Origin: Desulfocapsa sp.
Lineage (GTDB): Bacteria; Desulfobacterota; Desulfobulbia; Desulfobulbales; Desulfocapsaceae
Assembly: GCA_029934915.1 (NCBI GenBank)
Contig: JAOZLI010000169.1
Coordinates: forward strand, 1 to 5,972
Reading direction: 5' to 3'
DNA length: 5,972 bases
The notes under the pieces were generated by a model, which was not told where the DNA came from, did not search any database, and saw only the letters and a list, made by a program, of their open reading frames with translations. How positions within the stretch are numbered: position 1 is the first letter of the stretch; each line of letters begins with the position of its first letter. This document shows positions 5,967 through 5,972 of the stretch, piece after piece. The position numbers and the translations under genes were made by a program.

Positions 5967-5972
5967 TGCACT

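Overview
The window reads as an ordinary chromosomal stretch of a Gram-negative bacterium. The best guess is Desulfobacterota (former Deltaproteobacteria, Desulfobulbales-like). That guess rests on the style of the proteins, on a short conserved protein I remember from that group, and on a sigma-54-type promoter; no rRNA or other marker gene is present to prove it. Five genes cover most of the sequence, and the rest is three short intergenic regions packed with palindromic repeats. I see no phage, IS, CRISPR, tRNA or rRNA.

Layout, left to right. Positions 33-1633 hold two minus-strand genes that overlap by ATGA: folC (folylpolyglutamate/dihydrofolate synthase, transcribed first) and a 100-residue HNH endonuclease. 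Positions 1634-1911 separate folC from the next minus-strand gene and carry two repeat elements: a pair of inverted REP sequences (1652-1732) and a 109-bp imperfect palindrome (1803-1911) that begins at the base after the helicase stop codon, with an extra competing hairpin (1787-1814). Positions 1912-4110 encode a complete UvrD/PcrA-like superfamily 1 helicase on the minus strand. The divergent region 4111-4401 holds a candidate sigma-70 promoter reading right and a 171-bp imperfect palindrome (4202-4372). Positions 4402-4797 (plus strand) encode a small conserved protein of unknown function. A shared hairpin (4809-4846) separates it from a convergent minus-strand gene for a diguanylate cyclase (4847-5860) with intact GGDEF and inhibitory-site motifs. 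Upstream of that gene lies a close match to a sigma-54 promoter (5951-5966).

The genes do not form one pathway: folate metabolism, DNA unwinding/repair, a nuclease-like protein and c-di-GMP signalling sit side by side. The most interesting material is non-coding. Three different structured elements fill the gaps. The REP pair shows compensating base changes, the two long palindromes share a similar central core, and the cyclase promoter suggests control by an enhancer-binding activator. No new multi-gene defence or metabolic system is evident.
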